Source: Halobellus inordinatus (lineage in GTDB: Archaea > Halobacteriota > Halobacteria > Halobacteriales > Haloferacaceae). From it: DNA of 64,000 nt. Below, piece after piece: positions 23,531-32,345 of the stretch. Below the pieces are notes generated by a model. The model had not been told where the DNA came from and made no database searches. It saw nothing but the letters and a program-made list of their open reading frames with translations. Positions within the stretch are counted from its first letter, which is position 1. Each line of letters opens with the position of its first letter. Location: contig NZ_JANHAV010000007.1 in assembly GCF_024464655.1 (NCBI RefSeq), positions 121,082 through 185,081 on the forward strand. The letters run 5' to 3'. The position numbers and the translations under genes are program-made.

Positions 23531-24775
23531 TGGCCCAGTCAAAGAGGCCCCATCCGTAGCCGAGTCATCGTCACCGGCCTTCTGCCGGGAAGTCCGGTCG
23601 CTTCGGCGGTGACTCTCTCCACTACGGTAGCGGTCTGCAATGTTTATCGCCCCGTTCACGTCGGCTTGATACTCACCGACCCAACAGCCGTCGTTCGAGC
23701 ATCTGAACGTCGCCTGTCGTGGCCGGGAGCCAACTTCACCGCAGGCGTGGCACGCCTTCGACGTGTTCCGGGGATTCACCGTCTCGACGGGAATCCCCTT
23801 CTCGGCGGCTTTGTAGCGAACCTGTGCGTGGAGCTTGGCAAAGCCCCATCCGTGCAACCGCCGATTCATATACTCGCCGTAGTCCATATTCTCGCGGATG
23901 TACGTCAGGTCTTCCAGCACCAATACCGGATTCTCGACGGACTCGGCGTACTTCACGACCTCGCGGGTCACACGGTGGAACACATCGTCAATCCGGTCCC
24001 ACAGTGCGTCACCGAACGAGTCTGCGATTCGCTCACTGCCACGCTTCTGAAGCCGTCTCTTGGCGGTGAAGTACGTTTTGCGGAGCCGACGAACGGCCTT
24101 GCCGTCGTCGGCCCACAGTCGGGGGCGAACAGGAGAACCGCTCTCGTCGCGGTGACACACCGTAACGAGACTCGCTTCTCCGATATCCACGCCGATGGGC
24201 GTTCTAGCGAGCCCAGCGAGACAGGGCTCGCCAGACTCGTCTGGTGGCGTCCGCTCGTCGGCGGATGCCACAGATTGCTCGGCCACGTCGCGGGTAACGG
24301 TGATATGGAGATACCACGTTCCCTCGCGCTCGAACAGCCGACTTTCGCCCATCTCGGCGTCGTCTGCGTACGCCGCTTCGAGCCACTCCCGCTGTTCGGG
24401 ATTGGCGCGTGCTGGAATCCAGAGGTGGTAATCTTCGTGATGCGGGACTTTGACGTACCACTCGATAGCGTTCTGTGGTTGATGGTCGAGTTGCAGCCCT
24501 TCGTTGGTGAACCGTACCGGGTGGTCGTCGTGAAGCTCGTCGGTGTCGTAGCTGGTGTGGAGTTGTGGGACGTACTTCTTGAGGGCGTTTTTCGCGTAGC
24601 CACTCAGGTCGTACTCGACAACCACGTCGTTGGCCGCTGACTGTGTGTCACAGCCAGCGGCGAAGGCGGATTGAAGTGCCTGCTGGTAAGTGTCCCGTGT
24701 CTCACGAAGCTTCTGACGCTTGTGGACGTTTGGGTCCACAAGCTTCAGTTCGAGCGTTTTCGTGACCTCGCCCAT
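23471..24775 (-). CDS. tnpB: TnpB RNA-guided endonuclease
   Basis: This 434-residue protein has all TnpB hallmarks. The RuvC residues are Asp197 (IGVDIGEASL), Glu288 (VLVLEDLTYIRENMDYG) and Asp372 (YQADVNGAINIADRY). A zinc ribbon sits between the last two (Cys342, Cys345, Cys359, Cys364). An N-terminal OrfB helix-turn-helix-like region is present (NDVVVEYDLSGYAKNALKKY). It should nick or cut DNA matching a guide carried in its own right-end RNA, which helps the element persist after excision. The frame is open from ATG 24775, so this copy may be active. It is about 85% identical by eye to the broken copy at 62104. Confidence 0.93.
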   Translation of the reverse strand: MGEVTKTLELKLVDPNVHKRQKLRETRDTYQQALQSAFAAGCDTQSAANDVVVEYDLSGYAKNALKKYVPQLHTSYDTDELHDDHPVRFTNEGLQLDHQPQNAIEWYVKVPHHEDYHLWIPARANPEQREWLEAAYADDAEMGESRLFEREGTWYLHITVTRDVAEQSVASADERTPPDESGEPCLAGLARTPIGVDIGEASLVTVCHRDESGSPVRPRLWADDGKAVRRLRKTYFTAKRRLQKRGSERIADSFGDALWDRIDDVFHRVTREVVKYAESVENPVLVLEDLTYIRENMDYGEYMNRRLHGWGFAKLHAQVRYKAAEKGIPVETVNPRNTSKACHACGEVGSRPRQATFRCSNDGCWVGEYQADVNGAINIADRYRSGESHRRSDRTSRQKAGDDDSATDGASLTGPQDSHADAETQQVTRGPYAS

Positions 24776-24907
24776 CGTCGCCGTACTCTATTTCTCGGAT
24801 GGCATCGATATATAGCTCAGCCGTCCAGAGTGAAAGTGAAAGTAAAAGCGAAACCGTGGGAAACCCAGCACTGCTAGAACGGATTAGTCCACAATAGTGT
24901 CCGCTCG

Positions 24908-24977
24908 ACCCCCGCCTGTTCGTTCCTCAGTTCCGACAGGACGTCGGAACACTCGTCACTCACGAGAAGGCGGGGGT
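24908..24977. repeat. 70-bp structured palindrome
   Basis: The outer arms ACCCCCGCCT (24908-24917) and AGGCGGGGGT (24968-24977) are perfect. Inside are two smaller hairpins, TTCCGAC-agga-cGTCGGAA and CTCGT-cact-CACGAG-like. It may be the left end of the tnpB element or an independent structured site. The remaining intergenic DNA (24776-24907) has a purine-rich run of AAAG/GAAAG units and no gene. Confidence 0.5.
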
Positions 24978-25024
24978 ATGCGCTCGTATCTCTATCAGTT
25001 TCCCGACTATATTACGCCCCGTGG

Positions 25025-25438
25025 TTACTCCTCGGCGATCGCGACGGTCTCCTGTTCGAATTCCTCGCCGTCCCACCGCCACGAGCCGAGATACGGGTGG
25101 CCGTCGAACGCACAGATCACGTAGGAGTACCCCGGCCACGTTGCACGGTCGGCGTCGACGGCGCTCGGACGCGCCGGCCCCGTCGGGTGCGTGTGATAGA
25201 ACCCGACTACGTCGAGTCCTCGGGATTCGATCTCGTCGATCTGTTCTAGTTGCGCTTCGGGGTCCATCGCGTAGCGAATCTGTGGCGCGTCCGCGACGTT
25301 CTCGACGCGGGAAACGTCTGTGACGCGACTCGCGTCGGCTCCGTGTTCTCCGGCGAGGACGCCACAGACCTCCTCGTCGCCGCCGGCGTACCCGTGATGG
25401 ACGATCTCGTCGTAGGCGTCGCGGCGAATGGTAAGCAC
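25025..25438 (-). CDS. JAMM/MPN+ metalloprotease (SAMP-deconjugating type)
   Basis: This is a 137-residue single-domain JAMM protease. The zinc and catalytic residues are Glu23 (EVCGVLAGEHG) and the motif H82-x-H84 ... S92-x2-D95 (YHTHPTGPARPSAVD). In haloarchaea, HvJAMM1 of this type removes ubiquitin-like SAMPs from target proteins or processes SAMP precursors used for molybdopterin and thiolated tRNA. The length is typical of the minimal archaeal form. It stands upstream of a rhodanese gene on the same strand in the reverse order (rhodanese first, 42-bp gap). That fits sulfur or SAMP chemistry. Confidence 0.85.
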   Translation of the reverse strand: MLTIRRDAYDEIVHHGYAGGDEEVCGVLAGEHGADASRVTDVSRVENVADAPQIRYAMDPEAQLEQIDEIESRGLDVVGFYHTHPTGPARPSAVDADRATWPGYSYVICAFDGHPYLGSWRWDGEEFEQETVAIAEE

Positions 25439-25480
25439 GTGCGTTCTAGGGACGCTCGCCGCAAAAACTCTCGCCCCGGC

Positions 25481-25819
25481 TTACGCGTCGCTGTCGGCGT
25501 CCGTTTCGAGTTCGTACTCCCAGGCGTTGTAGCCGCCTGCCATACTCCTGACGGACGTCTCCGCGCCGACGCCCTCGTAGCTGCTGATTAGGCGGGCCGC
25601 CTGAACCGACGACTGCCCGATCGGGCACGCGACGACGACGTCCTCGCCCCACTCGATCTCGTCGATCCGGGTGTGGAGTTCGGCCATCGGGACGTTCTCC
25701 GCGCCCGGGATGTGACCCTGATCGAAGGACGACGGCGAGCGGATGTCGATGATCTGCACGTTCTCGCCCGCATCGAGCTTCCGCTTGAGTTCGTCGGTGC
25801 TGATCTCCTCGACTGTCAT
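25481..25819 (-). CDS. Single-domain rhodanese-like sulfurtransferase
   Basis: This 112-residue rhodanese domain has VQIIDIRSPSSFDQGHIPGA at the start of the fold and the active loop VVACPIGQSSVQAARLI. The Cys in CPIGQSS would carry the persulfide. It ends with SMAGGYNAWEYEL. The start is set at 25819 (MTVEEISTDEL); a longer frame to 25939 adds 40 non-homologous residues. It precedes the JAMM protease by 42 bp on the same strand and may deliver sulfur in the SAMP/molybdopterin/thio-tRNA pathways (inference). Confidence 0.85.
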   Translation of the reverse strand: MTVEEISTDELKRKLDAGENVQIIDIRSPSSFDQGHIPGAENVPMAELHTRIDEIEWGEDVVVACPIGQSSVQAARLISSYEGVGAETSVRSMAGGYNAWEYELETDADSDA

Positions 25820-25995
25820 CGGGTGATCACCCGTCGAGAGTCGGCGTCGGACGTCGATAATGCGTCCGTTCCGGGGCGTTTGCCCGGTCGCTGAAGTGTC
25901 ATCGTCCTCGTGATATACTGCCTCCCGGAACAAACTCATTTCGGAGCGGCGGCTCCCTCGCCTCTTTTTGTAGCCGCCGTTCCTACACTCCGGTG

Positions 25996-26484
25996 ATGGA
26001 ACTCGTCGCAGTCGCCGCCGTCGCCGAGAACAACGTCATCGGCCTCGACGGCGAACTCCCGTGGGAAAGCATTCCCGCGGACAAACGGCAGTATCGCGCT
26101 CGCGTCGCCGATTCCGCGGTCGTTCTCGGCCGCGAGACGTTCGAGTCGATGCGCGATCACCTTCCCGGGACCCACCAAATCGTGCTGAGTCGGACGGAAC
26201 GCGAGTACGACGTCGCGACGGCGACGCACGCAAGCGACGTCGACGAGGCGGTCGAAATCGCCGAGTCGCTGGGTTTGGAGACCGTCTACGTGCTCGGCGG
26301 GGCCGAGATCTACGCCCTCTTCCAGCCGCACGTCTCCCGGATGTTCCTGAGCCGCGTGCCCGGCGAGTACGAGGGCGACGTCCACTACCCGGTGTGGGAC
26401 AAGGAGGAGTGGGAACTCGTGTCGACGTCGGACGAGGACGGTTTCACGCTCGAAGAGTGGGTCAGGCGGAAGCGCGTGGACTGA
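25996..26484 (+). CDS. folA: Dihydrofolate reductase
   Basis: This 162-residue enzyme reduces dihydrofolate with NADPH. It shows [17 protein letters not shown] (the substrate-site loop with the WxxP-like LPWE), the NADPH-binding [10 protein letters not shown] and the conserved [12 protein letters not shown]. Many Asp/Glu residues on the surface match halophilic DHFR. ATG 25996 is chosen over GTG 25993. It is divergent from the rhodanese gene and stands alone; thymidylate synthase is not in the window. Confidence 0.92.
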   Translation: MELVAVAAVAENNVIGLDGELPWESIPADKRQYRARVADSAVVLGRETFESMRDHLPGTHQIVLSRTEREYDVATATHASDVDEAVEIAESLGLETVYVLGGAEIYALFQPHVSRMFLSRVPGEYEGDVHYPVWDKEEWELVSTSDEDGFTLEEWVRRKRVD

Positions 26485-26628
26485 AACGTTTGGCTATCCG
26501 AGCGAAGCCCGTCGCTCTCTGCATCGCCCCGTCGTCCACCCGACCGCCCCGCCGCTCTCCGTATCTCCGTTGTTCTCTACCTGATCCTCGCGTCAATTAC
26601 ATACTGTCGGGGGCCTAATTAACGGCTA

Positions 26629-27156
26629 ATGACCGCGATAGCGACGTTCGGTGGCGGCTGCTTCTGGTGTACTGAGGCGGCGATGCAGGAACTCGACGGC
26701 GTCGAGTCTGTCACGTCCGGGTACGCCGGCGGCCACACCGAGAATCCGACGTACCGGGAAGTCTGCTCGGGGAGCACCGGCCACGCGGAGGTCGTCCAAA
26801 TCGAGTACGATCCCGACGTCATCGGCTACGACGACCTCTTGGAGGTGTTCTTCGCGACGCACGACCCGACGCAGCTGAACCGTCAGGGCCCCGACGTCGG
26901 CTCGCAGTACCGCTCGATCGTCCTCTATCACGACGACGAACAGCGTCGGCAGGCCGAGGCCTACGTCGAGGCCCTCGACGAGGAGTACGACGACGACGTC
27001 GTGACGGAAATCGAGCCGCTCGAACGCTTCTGGCCCGCAGAGGAGTACCACCAGGACTACTTCGAGAAGAACCCCAACGACGCGTACTGTCGGATGCACG
27101 CGCAACCGAAGGTCGAGAAGGTACGCGAACGGTTCGCGTCGAAGGTAACGCAATAA
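26629..27156 (+). CDS. msrA: Peptide-methionine (S)-S-oxide reductase MsrA
   Basis: This 175-residue MsrA has the catalytic motif GGGCFWCTEA (Cys near residue 12). Substrate residues lie in SGYAGGHTENPTYREVCSGSTGHAEVV, FFATHDPTQLNRQGPDVGSQYRS and the C-terminal EEYHQDYFEKNP. It repairs oxidised methionine in proteins. The start ATG follows a TATA-like CTAATTAACGG box closely, so the transcript is probably leaderless. It stands alone, convergent with proA. Confidence 0.93.
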   Translation: MTAIATFGGGCFWCTEAAMQELDGVESVTSGYAGGHTENPTYREVCSGSTGHAEVVQIEYDPDVIGYDDLLEVFFATHDPTQLNRQGPDVGSQYRSIVLYHDDEQRRQAEAYVEALDEEYDDDVVTEIEPLERFWPAEEYHQDYFEKNPNDAYCRMHAQPKVEKVRERFASKVTQ

Positions 27157-27275
27157 CGGCTTCGCGTCGTCTGTACTCCGGTCGGACTCGCCGCAGCGAC
27201 GGATTCGGAGATGCCACAGCGGGGAGACGCCACCGCGAGCAGACGCCGGCCGTTCCGGCGGCGGTACGAGTGCCG

Positions 27276-28613
27276 TTACTCCTCGCTGCCACTCAGGTGA
27301 CCGGGAACCCACTCGCCGTCGAAGTCCTCGTGGAGGAAGGGCGTCGCGTTCTCGCCGGCGTACGTCGCCACGAGCTGGCCGTCGCCTTCCAGATGGTACT
27401 TGTAGGTCGTCAGTCCCTCCAGACCGACGGGCCCGCGGGCGTGGATCTTGCCCGTGCTGATTCCGACCTCCGCCCCGAGTCCGAACCGGTAGCCGTCGCT
27501 GAAGCGCGTCGACGCGTTGTGGAAGACGCTCGCCGCGTCGATCCGCTGCATAAATTCGGCGGCGCGGTCTGCTTCCTCGGTCACGATCGACTCGGTGTGC
27601 TTCGAGCCGTAGGTGTTGATGTGGTCGATGGCGTGCTCCAGCGAGTCGACGACTTTCACCGACAGGATCAGATCGCCGTACTCTGTCGACCAGTCTTCCT
27701 CACTGGCAGCGTCCATCTCGACGATGTCGCGCGTGCGTTCGTCACCGCGGAGTTCGACGCCCGCCTCGCGGTAGCGCTCGACGAGGTCGGGCAGCAGGTC
27801 TTCGGCGACGGACTCGTCGACCAAGAGCGTCTCGACGGCGTTACAGACCGCTGGGTACTGGACCTTCGCGTCGAAGGCGATGTCGGCCGCCATCGAGAGG
27901 TCCGCCTCGGAGTCGGCGTACACGTGGCAGACGCCTTCTGTGTGGCCCAGGACCGGGATGCTCGTGTTGTCCTGGACGTAGCTCACGAAGGCGGAACTCC
28001 CGCGCGGCATCAGGAGGTCGATGGCGTCGTCCATCCCGAGCATCGTGTCGACGTCCTCGCGGGCTTCGATGTGCTGCGCCCAGCCGTCGGGGATGTTGGC
28101 GGCGGCCTCGACGATCGTTTCGTAGAGAATGCGGTTCGAGTGCGTCGCTTCGCTGCCGCCTTTGAGGATGACGGCGTTGCCCGATTTGAGGCTCAGCGCC
28201 GCGATCTGCACCAGCGCGTCGGGACGGGACTCGAAGACCGTGCCGATGACGCCGATCGGGACCGACAGCTTGTAGAGCTCCAGGTCCTCGTCGAGGCGTC
28301 GTGCTGCAAGCGTCTTTCCGAGGGGATCTTCCTGTCCAGCGACGCTGCGGACCATCTCGGCGATGCTTTCGAGCTTCGACTCCGAGAGTTTCAGGCGGTC
28401 GACGAACGCCTGGGTGTACTCCCCGGCTTCGAGCATCTCTTTGCCCTCTTCGACGTCGATCGCGTTGGCTTCGAGAATTGCCTTGCTGTTTTCCTCGATG
28501 GAGTCTGCGATCGCGTGCAGAGCGTCGTCGCGGGCCGATTCAGAGAGGTTCGCCAGCTCTAACGCTGCGGACTGTGCTTCGGTGACTTTCGCCTCAGTTT
28601 CTTTCTGGCTCAT
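27276..28613 (-). CDS. proA: Glutamate-5-semialdehyde dehydrogenase
   Basis: This 445-residue ALDH-superfamily enzyme performs the second step of proline synthesis, reducing glutamyl-5-phosphate with NADPH. Evidence is GVIGTVFESRPDALVQIAALSLKSGN, the GGSEATHSNR loop and the catalytic Cys in VQYPAVCNAVETLLVD. GVGAEVGISTGKIHARGPVGL-type sequence at the C-terminus is also present. ATG 28613 overlaps the last base of the proB stop codon. It is the third gene of the proC-proB-proA operon. Confidence 0.95.
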   Translation of the reverse strand: MSQKETEAKVTEAQSAALELANLSESARDDALHAIADSIEENSKAILEANAIDVEEGKEMLEAGEYTQAFVDRLKLSESKLESIAEMVRSVAGQEDPLGKTLAARRLDEDLELYKLSVPIGVIGTVFESRPDALVQIAALSLKSGNAVILKGGSEATHSNRILYETIVEAAANIPDGWAQHIEAREDVDTMLGMDDAIDLLMPRGSSAFVSYVQDNTSIPVLGHTEGVCHVYADSEADLSMAADIAFDAKVQYPAVCNAVETLLVDESVAEDLLPDLVERYREAGVELRGDERTRDIVEMDAASEEDWSTEYGDLILSVKVVDSLEHAIDHINTYGSKHTESIVTEEADRAAEFMQRIDAASVFHNASTRFSDGYRFGLGAEVGISTGKIHARGPVGLEGLTTYKYHLEGDGQLVATYAGENATPFLHEDFDGEWVPGHLSGSEE

Positions 28614-29440
28614 CAGTGATCGTTGATAGGGGTGAAGATGGTTCCGACGGCCTGTTCGGTGGCGACCTTTTCGAGGACGTCTTCCTCCGTCGAGCGGGCG
28701 ATGACCGCGGGAATGCCGTGTTCGCTCACGGACCGCGCGCCCTGCACCTTCGTGCGGATGCCGCCGAAGGAGCCGCTCGCACTCGAATCGACGATCTGCT
28801 CGACTTCGTCGTAGTTGCGACCGACGGCTTCGATCAGTTCGGCGTCCGCGTCCTCTTTGGGGTTTCCGGTGTAGACGCCGCCGACGTCGGTAAGCGTGAC
28901 GAGCAGGTCGGCGTCGACGCCGATCGCGATCGACGCGGAGATCATATCGTTGTCGCCGATCCGGATCTCCTCGGTCGCGACGGCGTCGTTCTCGTTGACG
29001 ATCGGGACGACGCCCCACTCTAGGAGCGTCTCGATCGTGTTCTTGAAGTTGGTGAACCGTTCGGGGTTCTCGAGGTCGTGTTCGGTCACGAGAATCTGCG
29101 CGACGGTCAGCCCGTAGCGCTCGAAGCTCTCGGTGTAGCGCCGCATCAGGTGACTCTGCCCGATGGTCGAGAGCGCCTGGGACTCCTCGACGGTGTCGTC
29201 GCTCGCGAAGCCGATGCGGCCCTTCCCGGCCCCGATCGCCCCCGAGGAGACGAGGATGACCTCTTTGTCGCGCTTGACGAGTCCGGCGACGTCGTCGACG
29301 AGTTTGTCGAGTTTCCCGTCGTCGAGGTTTGATTCGTCGTCGGTGAGCGAGTTGGTGCCGGCCTTTACGACCACGCGCCCGGCGCTCGCGGCGAGCGAGC
29401 GTGCTTTAGCCACTTCCGCCGCTTCGACGGCGCCGCTCAT
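28613..29440 (-). CDS. proB: Glutamate 5-kinase (short form, no PUA domain)
   Basis: This 275-residue amino-acid kinase phosphorylates glutamate in the first step of proline synthesis. It has the ATP site [30 protein letters not shown], the substrate loop [19 protein letters not shown] and [11 protein letters not shown]. It ends after the kinase domain, so the C-terminal PUA domain found in E. coli ProB is absent. Such short forms are known and may differ in feedback control. It overlaps proC by 4 bp and touches proA. Confidence 0.94.
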   Translation of the reverse strand: MSGAVEAAEVAKARSLAASAGRVVVKAGTNSLTDDESNLDDGKLDKLVDDVAGLVKRDKEVILVSSGAIGAGKGRIGFASDDTVEESQALSTIGQSHLMRRYTESFERYGLTVAQILVTEHDLENPERFTNFKNTIETLLEWGVVPIVNENDAVATEEIRIGDNDMISASIAIGVDADLLVTLTDVGGVYTGNPKEDADAELIEAVGRNYDEVEQIVDSSASGSFGGIRTKVQGARSVSEHGIPAVIARSTEEDVLEKVATEQAVGTIFTPINDH

Positions 29441-30222
29441 TGTTCGGCGTCCTTCGCGGCCTCCTCGGCCAACTCGGCGGAGCGCCGGCTCGCGGCACTC
29501 AGCGCGTCGCCGACGACTTCCTCGACGTCGCTGTCCCAGAGGACTTCCATCCCTTCGATCGTCGTCCCGTTCGGCGAGCAGACGGCGTCGATCAGTTCAT
29601 CGACCTCTTTGTCGGAGCGGAGCACTGTCTCGGCGGCGCCCTTGAACGTCTGTGCGGCGAGGACTTCCGCGTCCGCCTCGTCGAGTCCCTCCTCGACGGC
29701 CCGCTTTTGCATCGCCCCGAGGAGATAGAACACGAAGGCGGGACCGCTGCCGTTCAGTGCCGTCGCGACGTCCATCAGATCCTCGTCGATCTCGACGTAC
29801 TCGCCGAGGTCCGAGAGCATCTGTGCGACGTTCTCGTCGGGCTCGTCCCAGGAGACGGCGGCAGCCATATTTCGCGTCTCCGCGGCCAGATTCGGCATCA
29901 CACGCACGACGGTGGCGTCGGTCTGCGGCTGGACGACGTCCGTCGAGACGCCGGCGGCGATTGTCACGAGCGTCGTGGCGGCGTCGAGTTCCAGGTCGTC
30001 GAGCACGAGCGGGACGATGTCGGGCTTCACCGCGAGGACGACGACTTCGGAGTCGTGAACGTCCGCGATGTCGGTCGTCGTTCGGTCGGCGTACTGTTCG
30101 ATCGCTTCGAGAGCCTCGGGCGCTACGTCGTAGGCCGTGATGGTGTAGCCGTCGGCCTGAGAGAGCCCCGTGATCAGAGCGCTCCCCATATTGCCGCAGC
30201 CGATTACGCTGACGTCGATCAT
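29437..30222 (-). CDS. proC: Pyrroline-5-carboxylate reductase
   Basis: This 261-residue enzyme reduces pyrroline-5-carboxylate to proline. It has the Rossmann motif [15 protein letters not shown] at the N-terminus, [17 protein letters not shown], and the conserved C-terminal helices with [18 protein letters not shown] and [14 protein letters not shown]. It is the first gene of proC-proB-proA, giving the complete pathway from glutamate in one operon. The promoter lies in the 30223-30360 region. Confidence 0.94.
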   Translation of the reverse strand: MIDVSVIGCGNMGSALITGLSQADGYTITAYDVAPEALEAIEQYADRTTTDIADVHDSEVVVLAVKPDIVPLVLDDLELDAATTLVTIAAGVSTDVVQPQTDATVVRVMPNLAAETRNMAAAVSWDEPDENVAQMLSDLGEYVEIDEDLMDVATALNGSGPAFVFYLLGAMQKRAVEEGLDEADAEVLAAQTFKGAAETVLRSDKEVDELIDAVCSPNGTTIEGMEVLWDSDVEEVVGDALSAASRRSAELAEEAAKDAEQ

Positions 30223-30367
30223 CTTGTGACTCTATAGACGGGGCCGCCGATATACGAACTTTGGTTTCCGATCGGTTCCTAGCGATGTTGTCTTTGGCGC
30301 ACACGCGGGCGATCATCCGGGAAACAGAGCGCGAACTGCTCGGTCAGCCGTATACTGACCACGGTTT

Positions 30368-30455
30368 GCTATAGTAGCGTTTGCAACTGATTACACAGCC
30401 AATCGCACGACTGCGTGCGATTCGGTGCGTGAAGACTTGCAAACGCTACTATAGC
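30368..30455. repeat. 88-bp palindromic element
   Basis: The ends GCTATAGTAGCGTTTGCAA and TTGCAAACGCTACTATAGC are perfect 19-bp inverted copies. The centre holds a second hairpin, AATCGCACG-actg-CGTGCGATT. It has no coding capacity. It looks like a small non-autonomous transposable element (MITE) or a very strong hairpin upstream of proC. The family differs from the 80-bp palindromes. Confidence 0.75.
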
Positions 30456-30698
30456 GAATCCGATCCACCTCACCACGATTCTCTCTCCAGACGTGAGTAC
30501 GCCCTCCGTCTCGGTATTCAAAACTATGATCCAATATATTCATTCATTAGTTGTGTTCACTAACTATGTTCTCCGATTGTGTTCGCTGGTTACGGTGGAT
30601 GGCGAGTGAATCTACGCCCCCACGCAGTCATCGCGTGGCAGCAGATTTTGGAATGGTAAACCTGGAATATTAAACGAAAAAGGGAGCGAGAGGACGTC

Positions 30699-30778
30699 AT
30701 AGGGATTATCGTAACTGTTCGGAGAGTCTCCCCGTCCCGTCCGGCGAGACATCTACGAGGACTTACGATAGACCCTAT
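30699..30778. repeat. 80-bp palindromic element, copy B
   Basis: The ends ATAGGGATTATCGTAA and TTACGATAGACCCTAT are nearly perfect inverted copies, with an inner hairpin around CCCGTCCCGTCCGGCG. It is homologous to 19161-19240 (opposite inner orientation) and 47527-47606 (same orientation). The right flank is CAGTTG. It begins 38 bp past the stop of the minus-strand DUF2892 gene, so transcripts of that gene would carry it as a 3' hairpin. Confidence 0.75.
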
Positions 30779-30816
30779 CAGTTGCGGCGTCCTCGACGAT
30801 ACAGCAGGAGCGCGAC

Positions 30817-31035
30817 TCAGCGCGCGCTACAGGTGTCGACGCCGATGAGCGAGTAGAGCCCGCAGAAACCGGTCACGGCGGTCCCGACGAGGACCAGCGC
30901 GATTACGCCGAGGATGGGAGAGAGGATCATCGGCCCCGGAACGAGGTTTCCAAGGAGGCCGAGCGAGATGACTCCCGCGAATGCGCCGAGGACGATTCGA
31001 ACGAGACTGTCTGTCTGACCGACGTTTGTCTCCAT
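30817..31035 (-). CDS. DUF2892 (YgaP-type) membrane protein
   Basis: This 72-residue protein has two hydrophobic helices with the DUF2892 pattern: NVGQTDSLVRIVLGAFAGVI at the start, a Gly/Pro turn, and GFCGLYSLIGVDTC at the end. In E. coli YgaP the same membrane module is fused behind a rhodanese domain. Here a stand-alone rhodanese gene lies on the opposite strand 199 bp away (31235), so the two may act together as a split version. The two C-terminal cysteines (GFCGLY, DTC) are typical of the family. Confidence 0.85.
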   Translation of the reverse strand: METNVGQTDSLVRIVLGAFAGVISLGLLGNLVPGPMILSPILGVIALVLVGTAVTGFCGLYSLIGVDTCSAR

Positions 31036-31234
31036 ACCTGTATATTGGTCCGTTCATACATAGTTGTTCTTGCCACTGCGACCGCTCGACTGGTCTCTTT
31101 GACTGGGGCTGAACACGCCACGGCGCTGATGCAGCAAATTTGGTTCTAATCTACTGGAACTTTCGAAAACCCTTGCAATATTGTATCGTAATCGAATTCT
31201 AATGTACTCTGGATCCCGTATTCTGTCCCACACG

Positions 31235-31573
31235 ATGTCACAGATCCCGGCCACGACACCCCAGGAACTGAAGGAAGCCATCGCGGACGGCGAGGAACTG
31301 ACGATTCTCGACGTGCGCCAACCCCACGAGTTCGAAGACAACCACATCGAAGCCGAGAACGTCGAGACGATCAACGTCCCGCTGAACGAACTCCAGACGC
31401 TGGGACCGGACCAACTCCCCGACAGCGTCTCCGACGACCGGATCGTCGCCGTCTGCCGCTCGGGTAACCGGAGCAGTTTCGCGACGCGAATCTTAGATCA
31501 GGCCGGTCTCGACGTCGAGAACTTACAGGGCGGAATGCGGAGTTGGAAGCAGGTCGCAAGCGTTCCGTCGTAA
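31235..31573 (+). CDS. Rhodanese-like sulfurtransferase
   Basis: This 112-residue rhodanese domain has ELTILDVRQPHEFEDNHIEA, and the active loop VAVCRSGNRSSFATRIL with Cys as the persulfide carrier, ending GGMRSWKQ. The CRSGNRS loop is the canonical six-residue type, unlike the CPIGQSS loop of the copy at 25481. The start ATG 31235 gives the compact domain; the upstream 18 residues are unlikely. It is divergent from the DUF2892 gene with a shared AT-rich promoter region (31140-31210). Confidence 0.88.
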   Translation: MSQIPATTPQELKEAIADGEELTILDVRQPHEFEDNHIEAENVETINVPLNELQTLGPDQLPDSVSDDRIVAVCRSGNRSSFATRILDQAGLDVENLQGGMRSWKQVASVPS

Positions 31574-31673
31574 GTTCCACGCTCCGTTATCACCGGGGGC
31601 GTCTGAGACTCGCAGTCCGGATTCCAGATCGAGGCGTGAGGTTTTCTGTTCTCGTCCCGTAGTTATTTCTCTA

Positions 31674-32345
31674 ATGGCGTTCGACGCAGTCGTCTTCGAC
31701 CTTGACAACACGCTCTGTCGGCAGGACGGTGACGTGGGGGCGGCCTACCGGCAGGCGTTCGAACAGGTCGGGACCGAGCCGTTTGGCGAGACCGCAGACC
31801 TGTGGAGTGCACTCGATGGCTCCCCGGATCCGAACGACCGCATCGGCTACCTGGGTGCCGGCTTCGCCCGCGTCGCCGCACAGTACGACCGGAGAGACGT
31901 CGATCCGATCGCCCTGGCGAGCGCGCTCCTCGACGGTATCGACACGTCGGCAGTAGCCTTCCTCCCGGGTGCCGAGCGAGTGCTCGAGACCGCCCGATCC
32001 CACGGTCCGGTCGCGATCCTCACGAACGGGCCGCGGCGTCGGCAGCGAGCGAAGATCCGGGCGCTCGACCTCGAAGATGCCGTCGACGCGATCGTCTATG
32101 CTGGGGACCTTCCGCGGCGAAAGCCGCACGTCGATCCATTCGAGATCGTCCTCGAGGAACTCGGCGTCCGTGCCGGACGATCGGTTTACGTCGGCGACTC
32201 ACTGGAGTACGACGTTGCTGGCGCCCACAACGCCGGACTCCAGGCCGCCTGGCTCCGTCCCGACGGTGAGGACGCCGGACGCTACCGCCCGGAGTACGAA
32301 CTCGATTCGCTGACCGAGCTACACGACGTGCTCACGACAGAATGA
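31674..32345 (+). CDS. HAD-superfamily hydrolase
   Basis: This 223-residue phosphatase-type HAD protein has nucleophile motif I FDLDNTLCRQDGD, motif II ILTNGPRR, motif III Lys in RRKPHVDPFEIV and motif IV VGDSLEYDVAGAHNAG. A helical cap (about residues 18-90) identifies subfamily I, close to phosphoglycolate phosphatase-like enzymes. It overlaps the next gene by 4 bp (ATGA). It therefore probably works with that small-molecule kinase-like protein, one phosphorylating and the other dephosphorylating (inference). Confidence 0.87.
   Translation: MAFDAVVFDLDNTLCRQDGDVGAAYRQAFEQVGTEPFGETADLWSALDGSPDPNDRIGYLGAGFARVAAQYDRRDVDPIALASALLDGIDTSAVAFLPGAERVLETARSHGPVAILTNGPRRRQRAKIRALDLEDAVDAIVYAGDLPRRKPHVDPFEIVLEELGVRAGRSVYVGDSLEYDVAGAHNAGLQAAWLRPDGEDAGRYRPEYELDSLTELHDVLTTE

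Larger units (their letters stand above)
23396..24775 (-). mobile_element. IS1341-type element (solo tnpB) of the IS200/IS605 family
   Basis: The element contains an intact tnpB without tnpA. Its 3' end, from TTGACCTCCTCCTCCGCG at 23396 through the hairpin CCTCCGCG-tgaa-CGCGGAGG (23406-23425), is nearly identical to the IS605 element at 62032. That fixes the right-end boundary. The other boundary is less certain: similarity to the second copy stops near the tnpB start codon. A palindrome at 24908-24977 may be part of the left end. Lacking tnpA, it would need TnpA in trans, for example from the copy at 63391. Confidence 0.85.
30223..30816. other. Intergenic region with two palindromic elements
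   Basis: These 594 bp separate proC from the DUF2892 gene. They hold the 88-bp palindrome (30368-30455), an AT-richer stretch (30500-30690, no gene seen) and the 80-bp palindrome copy B (30699-30778). The first 140 bp should contain the proC promoter. Confidence 0.6.
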
